Assembly (NCBI RefSeq): GCF_005116655.2
Contig: NZ_CP050698.1
Coordinates: 2,696,501 to 2,760,500, forward strand
DNA: 64,000 nucleotides
Direction of reading: 5' to 3'
Source: Desulfosediminicola flagellatus
GTDB lineage: Bacteria; Desulfobacterota; Desulfobulbia; Desulfobulbales; Desulfocapsaceae
Both the position numbers and the translations under genes were made by a program. Shown piece by piece: positions 52,016-62,299 of the stretch. Position 1 is the stretch's first letter; every line of letters begins with the position of its first letter. The notes under the pieces are model-generated. The model did not search any database, was not told the origin of the DNA, and saw only the letters and a list, made by a program, of their open reading frames with translations.

Positions 52016-53608
52016 TTATTGCGAAAACTTACCAAAGGTATCGCACACATGGGCTGCCAAACCGGCTCCAGCCTCACTGTACATGTTAAACACAGTATCT
52101 ACCCCGGCATCAAGAAGAGGTTCTACCTCATCATCAAATTGCGCTACAGCAGCAACCTTACCCTGAAATCCTTTTTTCTCCAGAAGCATCCGGGCCACAA
52201 ATATTTTTGCATCCAGGTCATCTATTGCAAGAACTACAAGACGAAAATTTGTACTCACTTCATTCGGAAGTCGTCGCCAGAAATCGGGGTCAGAGATATC
52301 AGCCTGCTTTACTTCACGACCATTCAATTCATGATGAGCAACCGTCTCAGGGTTAAAATCAAGACCTAAAATCACATCGCCGTATCTATCCTTGAACATA
52401 TCATAAGCTCCAGCCCCAACCCGCCCCATTCCTATTATGCCTATAGACCAGTCACCTCTTTCAAATGGCTGTTCTTCAGGGTGTCTTACTTTTCTCTCAA
52501 ACTTCTTGAGAAACCCTTTCATACCATCAAATATTCGATCTGCATGTCTGTTTAGTGGAGAAGCTATAATGAGAGATATGGAGAGAGCAATAGCTAAAAC
52601 AACCAGCCACTGCTGATCAACTTTACCACCTGCAGCAGCCAGTGTGCAGACTATCAGTCCAAACTCACTGTAGTTTGACAAGCTCATAGTAGTGCCGAAT
52701 GACGTGCGTGCTTTAAATTTAAATCGGGTGAAAATGAGAAAATACATGATCATTTTTATTGGCAGCAAGAGCACAAGAAATCCTGCAGCTATCATCCCGG
52801 ACATATCCGGCAAACCGGAGAGACCAATCTTCAGGAAAAAGCCAACCAGCAAGAGATCCTTTACACTCATGAGCGAATCTGCCATTTCCTTCGCTCTGGG
52901 ATGCGGAGCAATAATTACACCAAGAATCAGCGCACCAAGATCAGCTTTCAGCCCTACCATGTCGAAAGTCGCAGCCCCGGCCGCCAGTGCCAGAAAGATA
53001 CCGAACAGAACCTGGAGTTCACCGTGCCCTACCCGGTCCATCACATACATGAACAAACGTCTGGCCACGGGGAGTAAACTAATAACTGCAATTGCCCAAA
53101 TTGACGGAACCTTGCCGGTAGACAGTGTCAGGTAAACAACAGCTACAATATCCTGAATAATGAGCACACCAATGGCAGTACGGCCATTAAGCGAGTTCAT
53201 TCGTCCATTTTCTTCGAGAATCTTAACTGCAAAAACAGTACTTGAAAAGCTGAGAGCAAAGGCCAGAAGAAGTGATGTCGCTAAATCCAGTCCGATAAAA
53301 AAGGTCAATCCACTATGGGCAAGGCCAAATATGATGAATCCGCAGAATGCCAGAGTCAGTGACATGTGAATGGTTGCCCCTGCCCACACCTCAGGTTTAA
53401 GCAAATTCTTGACTTTAAGTTTCAGGCCGATGCTGAATAACAGCAGAGTAACGCCTGTGTCTGCAACTGTAGTAAGCAGCGGTGTATTTGTGTAACCGAG
53501 CGCGTGGAGCCCCAGGCCTGCAAGAAGAAAACCTACAAGAGGTGGAAGGCCAACCCTATATACCAGATATCCAAGACAAAAGATGAGCGTGATAACGACT
53601 GGATCCAT
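52016..53608 (-). CDS. KefB/YbaL-type cation:proton antiporter with TrkA-N domain
   Basis: The 530-residue protein has about 12 transmembrane helices of the CPA2 fold (residues 1-350), with LPPLVGFLLAGLGLHALGY and ALSFSSTVFAVKILEENG as family motifs. Residues about 388-500 are a TrkA-N nucleotide-binding domain (GIIGMGRVGAGAYD, the GxGxxG loop, and a distal LGLDFNPE acidic end). These proteins exchange K+ or Na+ for H+ and respond to nucleotides or pH. It lies 82 bp after the RND permease gene on the same strand and may be part of the same envelope-stress transcript. Confidence 0.92.
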   Translation of the reverse strand: MDPVVITLIFCLGYLVYRVGLPPLVGFLLAGLGLHALGYTNTPLLTTVADTGVTLLLFSIGLKLKVKNLLKPEVWAGATIHMSLTLAFCGFIIFGLAHSGLTFFIGLDLATSLLLAFALSFSSTVFAVKILEENGRMNSLNGRTAIGVLIIQDIVAVVYLTLSTGKVPSIWAIAVISLLPVARRLFMYVMDRVGHGELQVLFGIFLALAAGAATFDMVGLKADLGALILGVIIAPHPRAKEMADSLMSVKDLLLVGFFLKIGLSGLPDMSGMIAAGFLVLLLPIKMIMYFLIFTRFKFKARTSFGTTMSLSNYSEFGLIVCTLAAAGGKVDQQWLVVLAIALSISLIIASPLNRHADRIFDGMKGFLKKFERKVRHPEEQPFERGDWSIGIIGMGRVGAGAYDMFKDRYGDVILGLDFNPETVAHHELNGREVKQADISDPDFWRRLPNEVSTNFRLVVLAIDDLDAKIFVARMLLEKKGFQGKVAAVAQFDDEVEPLLDAGVDTVFNMYSEAGAGLAAHVCDTFGKFSQ

Positions 53609-53689
53609 ATACGCCTTTCATTTGAGAATATACCGCCCGACATGGCTTTGAGGAGGCCAATTCAACATAAAAATCCTATGGGCAATCAA

Positions 53690-56600
53690 TTACAATGACT
53701 CCCTGTTTTTCACCTCTGCTTCAACATCGACGACCAACTCACGCATAGTTTCAAGCAACACATAAATTACCGGAACAAGCATAGTGCTTATAAACGTGGC
53801 TGCAACCATTCCACCGAGTACAACAACACCGATAGATTTCATGGTCATTGCACCTGCGCCACTAGCGATCGCTAAAGGAAAAACGCCAAACACAAAAGAA
53901 AGGATTGTCATCATAATCGCTCGAAAACGGAGCTTAGCCGAGTTAACTGCCGCCTGGACAATAGGCACACCGTGTTCACGCTGTTCCTTGGCAACTTCAA
54001 TGATCAGAATAGCATTTTTAGACGAAAGACCAATGAGCAGCACCAGGCCGATTTGAGCAAAAAGGTTATTATCAAGACCTGCAACATTTTGGGCAAGCAG
54101 TGCACCAAGCATTACCAACGGTACAGATATCATAATCATAACAGGTAAAATCCAGCTTTCGTACTGAGCAGCAAGAACCAGGTAAACGACGATCAGGGCA
54201 AAGGTAAATACAAATACCTGTGCATTACCTGCCAATTTTTCCTGATATGACATGCCTGACCATTCAAATCCATAGGTATTGTTGGCAGGAAGTACTCTTT
54301 TCGCAATCTCCTCCATCGCTTCCATCGCCTGACCTGAACTGTAGCCGGGTGCTGCAGAACCATTAATATTGATAGACCGATACATGTTATAATGGCCGAG
54401 GTCTGCAGGCCCTGTTATTTGATTTACAGCGACCAGAGCCGATACCGGCACCATATCTCCGGAACGATTCTGCACAAAAAGTTTTGAAATATTTCCGGAT
54501 TCACTGCGAAACGATTTATCCGCCTGAACATACACCCTGAAAACCTTACCAAACTTGGTAAAATCATTTATATACATTGAACCAAGATAGGCTTGCAGCG
54601 TTGTAAACAGCTCTGACAAATCTACCCCGAGTGCAGCTGCTTTTTTCCTGTCTATCTTGAGGTCCAGAAAAGGGTAGTTAGGTGCATAAACAGTGTACGC
54701 GTTATTAATGCGCGGATCTTTGTTAGCCTCTGCAATAAGTTGATAGGCATAATTAACAAATGTATTTAGATCTCCTGCAAGATAATCCTGCAAACGCAGA
54801 TCAAAGCCACCAACTGCACCTATCCCCGGTATGCCCGGCAGATTGAATGCAACCACCCTGGCATCAGCTATAGCAGCACCTCTCATGTTTATCTGATTCA
54901 GAACTGATCCGATCTGCAGTTCGGGTGTTTTACGCTCCTCCCATGGTGTAAGAGAAATAAACCCTGCACCTGCGCTGGAATCAAGTGTACTACTGAGCAG
55001 ATTGAAACCATCAATGATCGCCATATCCTTTACGCCATCGATACTACGCAGAATCTCTTCAACTTCAGACCGTACTTCACTGGTACGGCTCAATGCCGTT
55101 CCGGGCTTAAGATTAAACATTACCAGAAATGCGCCCTTATCTTCCTCTGGGACAAATCCGGTTGGTGTTATTCTAAAGACCCACCAGGTAGCAAAAAGTA
55201 AGCCTGCGAAGGCGATAACAACAAACCAACGCAGTTTAATGAGGAGTTCTATGAGTCGGGTATATTGTCCCGTCAACCATTCAAAGAATTGATCGAACTT
55301 TTGAAACAGAATAAATTTCCCCTGTCCTTCTTCAAACCGTTTAATGACAATCGCCGCCAGAGCCGGAGAAAGTGTCATAGCGTTCAATGAAGAGATGAGG
55401 ACAGCAAAAGAGATGGTCAGCGCGAATTGTCTATAAATACTGCCTGTCAGACCCGGCATCAACGAGACAGGAACAAAAACCGCGATCAGCACCAGAGTCG
55501 TCGCGATGATAGGTCCTATAAGTTGCAGCATGGCCTTTTTCACCACCTGGGGGATGGTCAGATCCTGATCTTCATTCATAATCCTCTCAACATTTTCCAC
55601 CACGAGGATTACATCATCCACAACAATACCGATAGCGAGAATGAGACCAAAGAGTGTGAGGAAATTAATGGAAAAACCCGCTACCAGCATGGCACCAAAA
55701 GTACCTATCAACGACACCGGTATAGCAACCGAAGCAATAATCGTCGGTCTCCACGACCCTAGAAAAACAAAAACGATCAGGATAACCAGAGCAACTGCTA
55801 TAATCAGATTCGTTATGACATTCTTGATAGCTACCTCAACAAAAAGGGTAGTATCGTAAGGTACTGAGTAGTTGATTCCTTCAGGAAATCGCTGTTTGAG
55901 TTCCTCCATCTTTTCAATAGCTTTCTTTTTTATTTCAAGTGCATTAGCACCAGGAAGCTGATAAAGCGCTATAGAAGCTGAAGGTTTCTGGTTAACACGG
56001 GCATTCCAGTCATACTTCTCTGCGCCTAGCTCAATCCTTGCAACATCACCCAGGTAAACCAATGTGCCATCATCCCGATACTTGATGACAATATTCTCAA
56101 ACTGCCGGACATCCTCCAACTGGCCATTAGTTGTGAGAATGAACTGTATCTGCTGATCATCAAACGTTGGTGGAGCACCGATACGCCCCAAAGCAGCCTG
56201 ACGATTCTGTGCTTGAATAGCAGCCACAATTTCTTTAGGACTCATGCCAATTGATTTAATACGATCCGGGTCGAGCCAAACCCGCATAGAATACTTCTTT
56301 TCTCCCATATTCTCGGCTTTACCAACACCTTTAATTCTTCGTAATTCATCGAGAATATTGATAGTTACATAGTTACTCAAAAAACCTTCATCGTATCGTT
56401 CATCACCCGTCAAGGAGAGCAGACATACTATTGATGGTGATTGTTTATCGACGATTACACCCTGCTGTCGAACCTCTGAAGGGAGTTGCGGCGTAGCCAT
56501 AGAGACTTTATTCTGAACATCTACAGCAGCGATATCGAGATCATAGCCGGGCTCAAAATAGACGTTGATAGACGATGTTCCGGCACTGGTCGATGTGGAC

Positions 56601-56839
56601 TGCATGTAAATCATTCCCTGCACACCGTTAATGCGGTCTTCAAGCGGACGGGTAACTGATTCCTCCACGGTGAAGGCATTTGCCCCGACATAACTGGCAG
56701 ATACCACAACAGTAGGAGGAGCTACTTCAGGATATTCCTGAACGGACAGAAGAAATATGGAGACTATGCCGCCAAGAACAATCAGCAGCGATATAACCAT
56801 GGCAAAGATCGGTCGCTTTATAAAAAAGACAGAAAACAT
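53690..56839 (-). CDS. RND multidrug efflux permease, HAE-1 family
   Basis: The 1049-residue protein has the AcrB layout: helix 1, a large periplasmic loop, helices 2-6, a second loop and helices 8-12. IGIVVDDVILVVENVERIM in helix 4 carries the proton-relay Asp pair. The N-terminus FFIKRPIFAMVISLLIVLGG and late GLSSKNAILIIEVAKE are family-typical. It exports hydrophobic or toxic compounds with the adaptor and TolC. It starts 2 nt after the adaptor stop; its ribosome site GGGAG lies in the adaptor's last codons, so translation is coupled. Confidence 0.95.
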   Translation of the reverse strand: MFSVFFIKRPIFAMVISLLIVLGGIVSIFLLSVQEYPEVAPPTVVVSASYVGANAFTVEESVTRPLEDRINGVQGMIYMQSTSTSAGTSSINVYFEPGYDLDIAAVDVQNKVSMATPQLPSEVRQQGVIVDKQSPSIVCLLSLTGDERYDEGFLSNYVTINILDELRRIKGVGKAENMGEKKYSMRVWLDPDRIKSIGMSPKEIVAAIQAQNRQAALGRIGAPPTFDDQQIQFILTTNGQLEDVRQFENIVIKYRDDGTLVYLGDVARIELGAEKYDWNARVNQKPSASIALYQLPGANALEIKKKAIEKMEELKQRFPEGINYSVPYDTTLFVEVAIKNVITNLIIAVALVILIVFVFLGSWRPTIIASVAIPVSLIGTFGAMLVAGFSINFLTLFGLILAIGIVVDDVILVVENVERIMNEDQDLTIPQVVKKAMLQLIGPIIATTLVLIAVFVPVSLMPGLTGSIYRQFALTISFAVLISSLNAMTLSPALAAIVIKRFEEGQGKFILFQKFDQFFEWLTGQYTRLIELLIKLRWFVVIAFAGLLFATWWVFRITPTGFVPEEDKGAFLVMFNLKPGTALSRTSEVRSEVEEILRSIDGVKDMAIIDGFNLLSSTLDSSAGAGFISLTPWEERKTPELQIGSVLNQINMRGAAIADARVVAFNLPGIPGIGAVGGFDLRLQDYLAGDLNTFVNYAYQLIAEANKDPRINNAYTVYAPNYPFLDLKIDRKKAAALGVDLSELFTTLQAYLGSMYINDFTKFGKVFRVYVQADKSFRSESGNISKLFVQNRSGDMVPVSALVAVNQITGPADLGHYNMYRSININGSAAPGYSSGQAMEAMEEIAKRVLPANNTYGFEWSGMSYQEKLAGNAQVFVFTFALIVVYLVLAAQYESWILPVMIMISVPLVMLGALLAQNVAGLDNNLFAQIGLVLLIGLSSKNAILIIEVAKEQREHGVPIVQAAVNSAKLRFRAIMMTILSFVFGVFPLAIASGAGAMTMKSIGVVVLGGMVAATFISTMLVPVIYVLLETMRELVVDVEAEVKNRESL

Positions 56840-56841
56840 TG

Positions 56842-58026
56842 CTACTCCCTTGGGCCAAGCATTCCCTGTTCGGCCAGTCTGGCCAGCACACCTTTAGTCT
56901 CAGTCACGTCGGTTGCAGCAAGTTTTCTACCGGGCATAATCTTGGTCAGGCCGGAAATAACAACGCTTTCTCCTCCCTGCAGACCTTCAGTTACCATAAG
57001 GTAATGACGGTTTTCATAGCCACGCTTTATATCAACCCTTTTGGCCAGGCTATTTTCATCAACGACATATACAAAGCTTGAGCGCTGATCCTCAGAAACT
57101 GCAGCCGGTGGAATCAAGAGTAGTTCTTTCTGGTCTGTTACCATGATTTCGACATAGACGAAGGTGCCTTCAAGAAGAGAGTGATCAGGATTTGCTACCT
57201 CTGCACGCATGCTTATGGTACCTGTCATCCGGTCAACCCGGTTATCACTGAAATTAACTTTCCCTTTGAGGTCACTGCGGTCTAAAAGTCCCTTTACATT
57301 TCCGGGAACTCTAACCACAGCATCCATCTCGTCCTGAGACTTATATTGACGCATGATCTGAACCTGACTTTCAGTCGGGTTGAAATAGGCATACATAGGA
57401 TCATCTCCCACAATCGTCGTCAATACTGTCTGCTGATTATATCCGACAACATTACCAACATCTACCAACGTCCTGCTTATTCGACCTGAGATCGGGGCCA
57501 CAATTTCAGTGTAACTCAGGTTCAATTCTGCATCCCTGACATTTGCCTCGTCTGATTTGATGGATGCATTCAGTTCTGCTACCTTAGCCTGATATTGCTC
57601 AAGTGTAGCTCTCGGTGCCAGGCCATCGGCAACCAGTGGCTTATAACGCTCTACATCTTTCATGGCCAGGGTCAGCGTTGCCCTGTTGCGCTCCAACTGT
57701 GCCTCCGCTTGCGCCAGTGCTGCCTGGTACTTAGCTTTTTCAACTACAAAGAGTATATCGCCCTCATTGACATATTCTCCTTCCTTAAAAAGCGCTTTCT
57801 CAAGTCGACCTGCAACCCTGGCCGTAACCTCAACTCTCTTGGTAGCTTCGGTCTTACCAGTGTATTCAATCCAGACAGGTACCTTTTCTGCCTTAAGGAT
57901 AATTACTTCGACCGGCAATGGAGGCGGTTCCTGCGGAGCAATTGGCGTGTCTTTCTCTTCACTGCAGCCAGATATCACGAAAGCGACAAGAGGTATAAAA
58001 AGCAAACGACAAAACCGGACTATCAT
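56842..58026 (-). CDS. RND efflux periplasmic adaptor lipoprotein
   Basis: The 394-residue adaptor has lipobox ISGC (Cys21). It has the AcrA/MexA order: lipoyl half VTARVAGRLEKALFKEGEYV, an alpha hairpin with AALAQAEAQLERNRATL, second lipoyl half IVAPISGRISRTLVDVGNVV and a beta barrel plus membrane-proximal domain. The frame opens at 58065; I use the ATG at 58026 preceded by GGAGAAAGG. It bridges the permease encoded next and the divergently encoded TolC protein. Confidence 0.93.
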   Translation of the reverse strand: MIVRFCRLLFIPLVAFVISGCSEEKDTPIAPQEPPPLPVEVIILKAEKVPVWIEYTGKTEATKRVEVTARVAGRLEKALFKEGEYVNEGDILFVVEKAKYQAALAQAEAQLERNRATLTLAMKDVERYKPLVADGLAPRATLEQYQAKVAELNASIKSDEANVRDAELNLSYTEIVAPISGRISRTLVDVGNVVGYNQQTVLTTIVGDDPMYAYFNPTESQVQIMRQYKSQDEMDAVVRVPGNVKGLLDRSDLKGKVNFSDNRVDRMTGTISMRAEVANPDHSLLEGTFVYVEIMVTDQKELLLIPPAAVSEDQRSSFVYVVDENSLAKRVDIKRGYENRHYLMVTEGLQGGESVVISGLTKIMPGRKLAATDVTETKGVLARLAEQGMLGPRE

Positions 58027-58245
58027 ATCGTCCTTTCTCCTTTGGATTTCACTTAGTATAATCAAAACACAAAAAAACCTGACACATTGTTATACCTGAT
58101 TCTTAACCCGTTTTACCATAAAAACAAAATATTATAGGGTGGTTTTTAATGTTAGGTTGTTTAATATATATTGTGATCTCAGCTTCTGCCGACCGTTTTC
58201 GCTTAAAGCATATTTTTAGAAACACCCCATCAAGAGGAACTTCAA

Positions 58246-59571
58246 ATGCCATATCCCACAATCAGGATATCTCACATCATTGTGTTTTTCGTTCTTTTTA
58301 CAGTAAACAACAGCATGGCAACCACGACATCATTAACACTCAATGATGTCATTGAACTAACCCTCAAGAACAACCCGCAGATAGAAATTGCCAGGCATCA
58401 GTATTCACAAAATGATGCTGTACTCACCCAATCCCGCTCACTTTATTATCCACAAGTCGGGACTGGTGCAGATTATAGTCGTATCCGAATAGACAACTTA
58501 CAACCTACTGACGAGGACAATGTTGCCAGTATACAGTTGGAAGTTTCGCAACGTATTTATGATTTTGGCAAAACCACCGGCCTGATCGATGCCAGCTCCT
58601 TCAATCTCGAAGCCGCTTCCGCTAATTTGACACAGATATACCACGACATAGTTTTAGAAGTTAAAAGCAGCTTTTATTCGGTTCTTGAAAAACAACGCCT
58701 GATCATTGTAGCCAGGCAGGCAGTTGATAATTACGAACAGCAACTCTATCGTGCAAAACGCTATTTTGATGCCGGTGTTCGAACACGAATAGACGTTACA
58801 AATGCAGAAGTAAATCTCTCCAATCAAAAGCTTGGCCTGCTACGTGCTAAATCAGATCTGCAGACTGCCAGGGTTAAGCTTCAGCAGGTAATGGGCATAG
58901 TACCCAACAATGGAGAATATGAAATAATTTCAGAAGAATTTTCCATCGACGATCTGGCGGAGGGAAAACCTGAAATGCCCGAGGACATTGATACGCTTCT
59001 TGTTACTGCACAACAACTTCGTCCGGGCCTCAACCGCTTTTCACAACTTGTTAAAGCAGCAGAAGCAAGTGTAACACAAGCTAAAGGTGACTACTGGCCA
59101 ACAATCGCCGCCAGCGGTGTCTATACATATTATGAGTCCGACCTATCGACATTCAATGATCAATGGCAACTCGGTGTAGGGCTACAATGGCAATTATTTT
59201 CAGGGTTTGCCACTGATGGCAAAGTAGCAGAAGCTAAAGCACGGCTGCGTGAGGTCAATGCATCACTCAGAGAGTTTGAACTCGCAGTAGTGCAGGATGT
59301 TAACGATAGCTATCTCCGTGCAGATGTAAACCGGGCGGGTGTCGATATTGCGGATCAGTCACTCGGTCTGGCCCGCGAGAATCTAGAACTTGCCGATAAA
59401 CGATATCAATCCGGGCTGGGCGATTTACTTGAATTTAATGATGCACAGCTTCTTTATACCCGGAATCAATCTGACCTCGTCACGACATACTATGCGTATC
59501 TTATTTCCCTTGCACGCATCGAAAGAGCAACGGGCAACATCCCTGACTTGAAAGAATATGATCTCAAATGA
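58246..59571 (+). CDS. TolC-family outer-membrane efflux channel
   Basis: The 441-residue protein has a signal peptide (to about NNSMA) and then two OEP repeats. The first has LTLNDVIELTLKNNPQIEIA and ARHQYSQNDAVLTQ; the second has a matching LVKAAEASVTQAKGDYWPTI and LEFNDAQLLYTRNQSDLVT. It ends with LARIERATGN. Such trimers make the outer-membrane exit duct. It is divergent from the adaptor gene across a 219-bp region, forming a complete tripartite pump locus. Confidence 0.93.
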   Translation: MPYPTIRISHIIVFFVLFTVNNSMATTTSLTLNDVIELTLKNNPQIEIARHQYSQNDAVLTQSRSLYYPQVGTGADYSRIRIDNLQPTDEDNVASIQLEVSQRIYDFGKTTGLIDASSFNLEAASANLTQIYHDIVLEVKSSFYSVLEKQRLIIVARQAVDNYEQQLYRAKRYFDAGVRTRIDVTNAEVNLSNQKLGLLRAKSDLQTARVKLQQVMGIVPNNGEYEIISEEFSIDDLAEGKPEMPEDIDTLLVTAQQLRPGLNRFSQLVKAAEASVTQAKGDYWPTIAASGVYTYYESDLSTFNDQWQLGVGLQWQLFSGFATDGKVAEAKARLREVNASLREFELAVVQDVNDSYLRADVNRAGVDIADQSLGLARENLELADKRYQSGLGDLLEFNDAQLLYTRNQSDLVTTYYAYLISLARIERATGNIPDLKEYDLK

Positions 59572-60556
59572 AAGCTGACTATTTTGTTGGAATCTAGAGC
59601 AAAATGGGAATAGTAATTCATAATTCAAGTTAGTTTGCCGGGTCGTTTGTCAGCAAACCTTTTCAGCTGTCAAAACGATCCGTATCAGAAACGTGTAGTT
59701 AGCAAAAGCCGCCCCTTTTCGTCATCTGTAAATTTTGTCCTAACCAGTAATTTACTTTTCCCGATACTACCTCCAACAGCAATTTGTAACTGCTCTTTCA
59801 CAAGATAAGAGTATCTATTCAAATCAACACCTGATCCTTCCCTTAAATGGTGAACACTCAGTTATGCAATAGAGTTAAAGAAGTCAAATCAGCCTTTGAC
59901 CTTTCAAATGCTAGTTCCTTAACATTGCGTAAATTTGATGCTCAAGAAACATCTCTGATTTGAAGATTTACAGGAAGAACTGAACCGCTACGCGGAATGG
60001 TGCTAGACTGGTCACTCTGGATTTTCAAATAATCAATCCGTTGTAGTCACGTATGACACGAATCATCTCACTATAATTCTTGCTACAGGGCATTTTCGAG
60101 GATAAAATTAAGTTACGTCCTTGAGATACTGCTAAAGTCCGAGGAAGTTCGCCAGCCCCACTCCCGATATACGGCTGGAAGGAAGGAGGGCGTTGAAATT
60201 CACGGTCAAAGCGAAGGCCGCGTACGGCGGACGCAGGTATTGTCCTGGAGCATACAATACCCGTATTTAGGATAGTTGCGTCTTTTTTTGTCCCGCCCCC
60301 ACTTTCCGGCGTTGTTAAAGTTTTTTCAAAACGACTCATGGAGAGTTCGTTCCTTGTCTTTTCAAATCGATCCCGCACTTCAGTTCTTCAGGTTTATCAA
60401 TAATTGCTACAGGTTAATTTGAGCACAGGTTGTAATTCAAGACTCTGTACTTTGATTTACTGTTGAGGTCTATTCTGGTCGCAACAATTGATAAACCTAT
60501 TCAATGAATCCTTACTTCTAGTCCCGCAGAAAATCTAAGAGCTTAGCAAAGGCAAT
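59572..60556. other. Intergenic region of about 1 kb
   Basis: A 117-codon minus-strand frame at 60025-60378 lacks a domain and a ribosome site and is not called. A weak hairpin GTTTGC (59633-59638) / GCAAAC (59653-59658) lies behind the tolC gene. Nothing else is recognised. Confidence 0.45.
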
Positions 60557-60585
60557 AAAAAAGGCAGAGCATTGAAGCCTCGCCT
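60557..60585 (-). terminator. Intrinsic terminator of the first PEP-CTERM gene
   Basis: On the minus strand AGGCGAGGC, a 6-nt loop and GCTCTGCCT form a stem with two G-U pairs and one mismatch, followed at once by TTTTTT. It lies 26 bp past the gene's stop. Confidence 0.75.
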
Positions 60586-60610
60586 CTTAATTCCAGTTAT
60601 GCGGAAGTGA

Positions 60611-61342
60611 TTACTTTCTTCTTCTGCCTACTGCAGCAAGACCAGCTATACCAGTACCGAAAAGCAGCATTGTTGTTGGTTCGGGGACCGCACGATCCCA
60701 CCCCTCATCTAAAGGGTTTCCTAATGCAAAAACAAGATCTTGGTTGTTAGTATTTGTTACAGCTCTCCAAGCGCCTCCATCAAGATGGTTCCTTACAACT
60801 AAATATTCATCAGTATCCCATCCGCTCCAGGTCCAAGCGAAAGTGAGATTTGTATTACTGATGATGGAAATCCAATATACTCCTGGGTCAAACAAGATTG
60901 GGGTATTTAGTAGAAGTGAATATGAAAAACGTTCATGGTTGTTAATAATATGAGGGTCTCCGACAGCAGCTCCTGTTAAGCTATTAACTTCTATGTCGTA
61001 AAGAGGTGTACTGTCGGGTAAGCCTGAGTTATCATTGTAAAATCTTATATTGAACCCATTGGTGTAAGAATCCTGAACATATACATCCGTAAATGTGCCT
61101 AGCCATCCGATTTCAGAAACCAGAGTTGAATCGCTAAAATGAAAATCATCGGCAACTTGCTGTCTAATGAAATCTGGATCATCAGCATTACTGCTCCATG
61201 CTCCTGCAACATCACTTTCTCCTTCATCATTCCAGTAAATTACAGGAATAAATGGATTTTGATAAACAGTGGCTCCATAAGTCGAAAAGCTTAGCAAAAA
61301 CAAATTGATGAAAATGATAGTTAAAATACCAAAATTTTTCAT
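60611..61342 (-). CDS. PEP-CTERM sorted extracellular protein 1
   Basis: The 243-residue protein has a signal peptide (about 2-23). The C-terminus is a PEP-CTERM signal: VPEP at 219-222, a hydrophobic helix with GIAGLAAVG and terminal RRRK. Exosortase cuts and anchors or releases such proteins at the surface. The body is beta-rich with many Asp, Asn and Tyr (GVYWISIISNTNLTFAWTWS) and matches no enzyme family I know. AGGAGG is 5 nt before the ATG. No exosortase gene is in the window. Confidence 0.88.
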   Translation of the reverse strand: MKNFGILTIIFINLFLLSFSTYGATVYQNPFIPVIYWNDEGESDVAGAWSSNADDPDFIRQQVADDFHFSDSTLVSEIGWLGTFTDVYVQDSYTNGFNIRFYNDNSGLPDSTPLYDIEVNSLTGAAVGDPHIINNHERFSYSLLLNTPILFDPGVYWISIISNTNLTFAWTWSGWDTDEYLVVRNHLDGGAWRAVTNTNNQDLVFALGNPLDEGWDRAVPEPTTMLLFGTGIAGLAAVGRRRK

Positions 61343-61529
61343 TAGGACCTCCTAGTTTTTTTACTAGCCTTTAAGAAAAGGCTTGATACAGCGATGTCTT
61401 TTTTCCAGATCTGTTTCGTGTTTTCATACAGAATCTACAACAGGACATGGCTATTATCACAATTCAACACATTGGCTGGAAGTATCTCTTACTGGAAAGC
61501 ACTCGCTTTTCACCTCATCGTAATTGAAA

Positions 61530-61549
61530 GATATGAAAGTAGTATCAAC
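61530..61549 (+). repeat. 20-bp dispersed exact repeat, copy 2
   Basis: Identical to 20877-20896 (GATATGAAAGTAGTATCAAC). It lies in the 285-bp gap between the two PEP-CTERM genes; flanks do not align with the first copy. Confidence 0.5.
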
Positions 61550-61627
61550 CATTCACCAATTCGAAAATGGAGAAATTCTGAACTAGGATTTTTTAAGCCT
61601 TGCCTGGCCACACCCTTATAAGTTCTA

Positions 61628-62299
61628 TTAGTTGAGAGCCAACTTTTTCCTTCTTCTACTTACACCGGCTAGCCCGGCAAGACCTGTTCCTAAAAGGATA
61701 ATAGTTGCTGGTTCAGGGATGGGAGCAGTCCCTGGTGTTGAGCTTACCAAGTCGAACTGCTGAACATCAAGAGTGGCTATGTCCCCTAAGTAGTGGTAAC
61801 GAATGTCAGTTGATACAATAGACTCTTCTTCTGCCAATTGTGTGTGATCTAATAGCGTAAAATTTGCTCTGTCAGGGAAAAAGAAGCTGAAATTAACATA
61901 ATCCTGGTTAAACGTTCCTTCTCTGAAATTTTCATCATCAACAGTGATGCCTCTAACAAGTGCCCATACATCTTCATCGATTACATAATTTACATGAACG
62001 AAATTGTAATTATCGTACAGCGGGTCTATCTCCACGTCATTGATGATAAAATCAACCCAATTTCGATCAAACTGATAGTAGATATTGAAACCATTGTTAT
62101 TCCGATTCAGAAGTCCTTCACCGTGAAAAACTATTTGACCAGTATAACTACCTTCTGAAAAATTGTAGGTTCCTGCATTATCAATTGCCTGTGTTATTTG
62201 TCCCTCAAAATCAATGGTGATGAATGGTGTAGCTTCTGCAGTGCTTATAGTTGAAGCTGTCAGAACTGAGGCAGCGAGTACAGAGAGAACTTTCTTCAT
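61628..62299 (-). CDS. PEP-CTERM sorted extracellular protein 2
   Basis: The 223-residue protein has a signal peptide to TAEA. The body is beta-rich (ITIDFEGQITQAIDNAGTYN) with acidic surface residues. The C-terminus is a PEP-CTERM signal with IPEP, GTGLAGLAGVS and RRRKK. The frame opens at 62344, but the signal peptide begins MKKVLSVLA at ATG 62299, so I start there; the ribosome site is weak. It shares only the sorting signal with its neighbour. Both are probably surface or matrix proteins. Confidence 0.85.
   Translation of the reverse strand: MKKVLSVLAASVLTASTISTAEATPFITIDFEGQITQAIDNAGTYNFSEGSYTGQIVFHGEGLLNRNNNGFNIYYQFDRNWVDFIINDVEIDPLYDNYNFVHVNYVIDEDVWALVRGITVDDENFREGTFNQDYVNFSFFFPDRANFTLLDHTQLAEEESIVSTDIRYHYLGDIATLDVQQFDLVSSTPGTAPIPEPATIILLGTGLAGLAGVSRRRKKLALN

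Noticed and set aside
60025..60378. 117-codon minus-strand frame
   Set aside because: No recognisable motif or start signal, and its neighbourhood looks non-coding.
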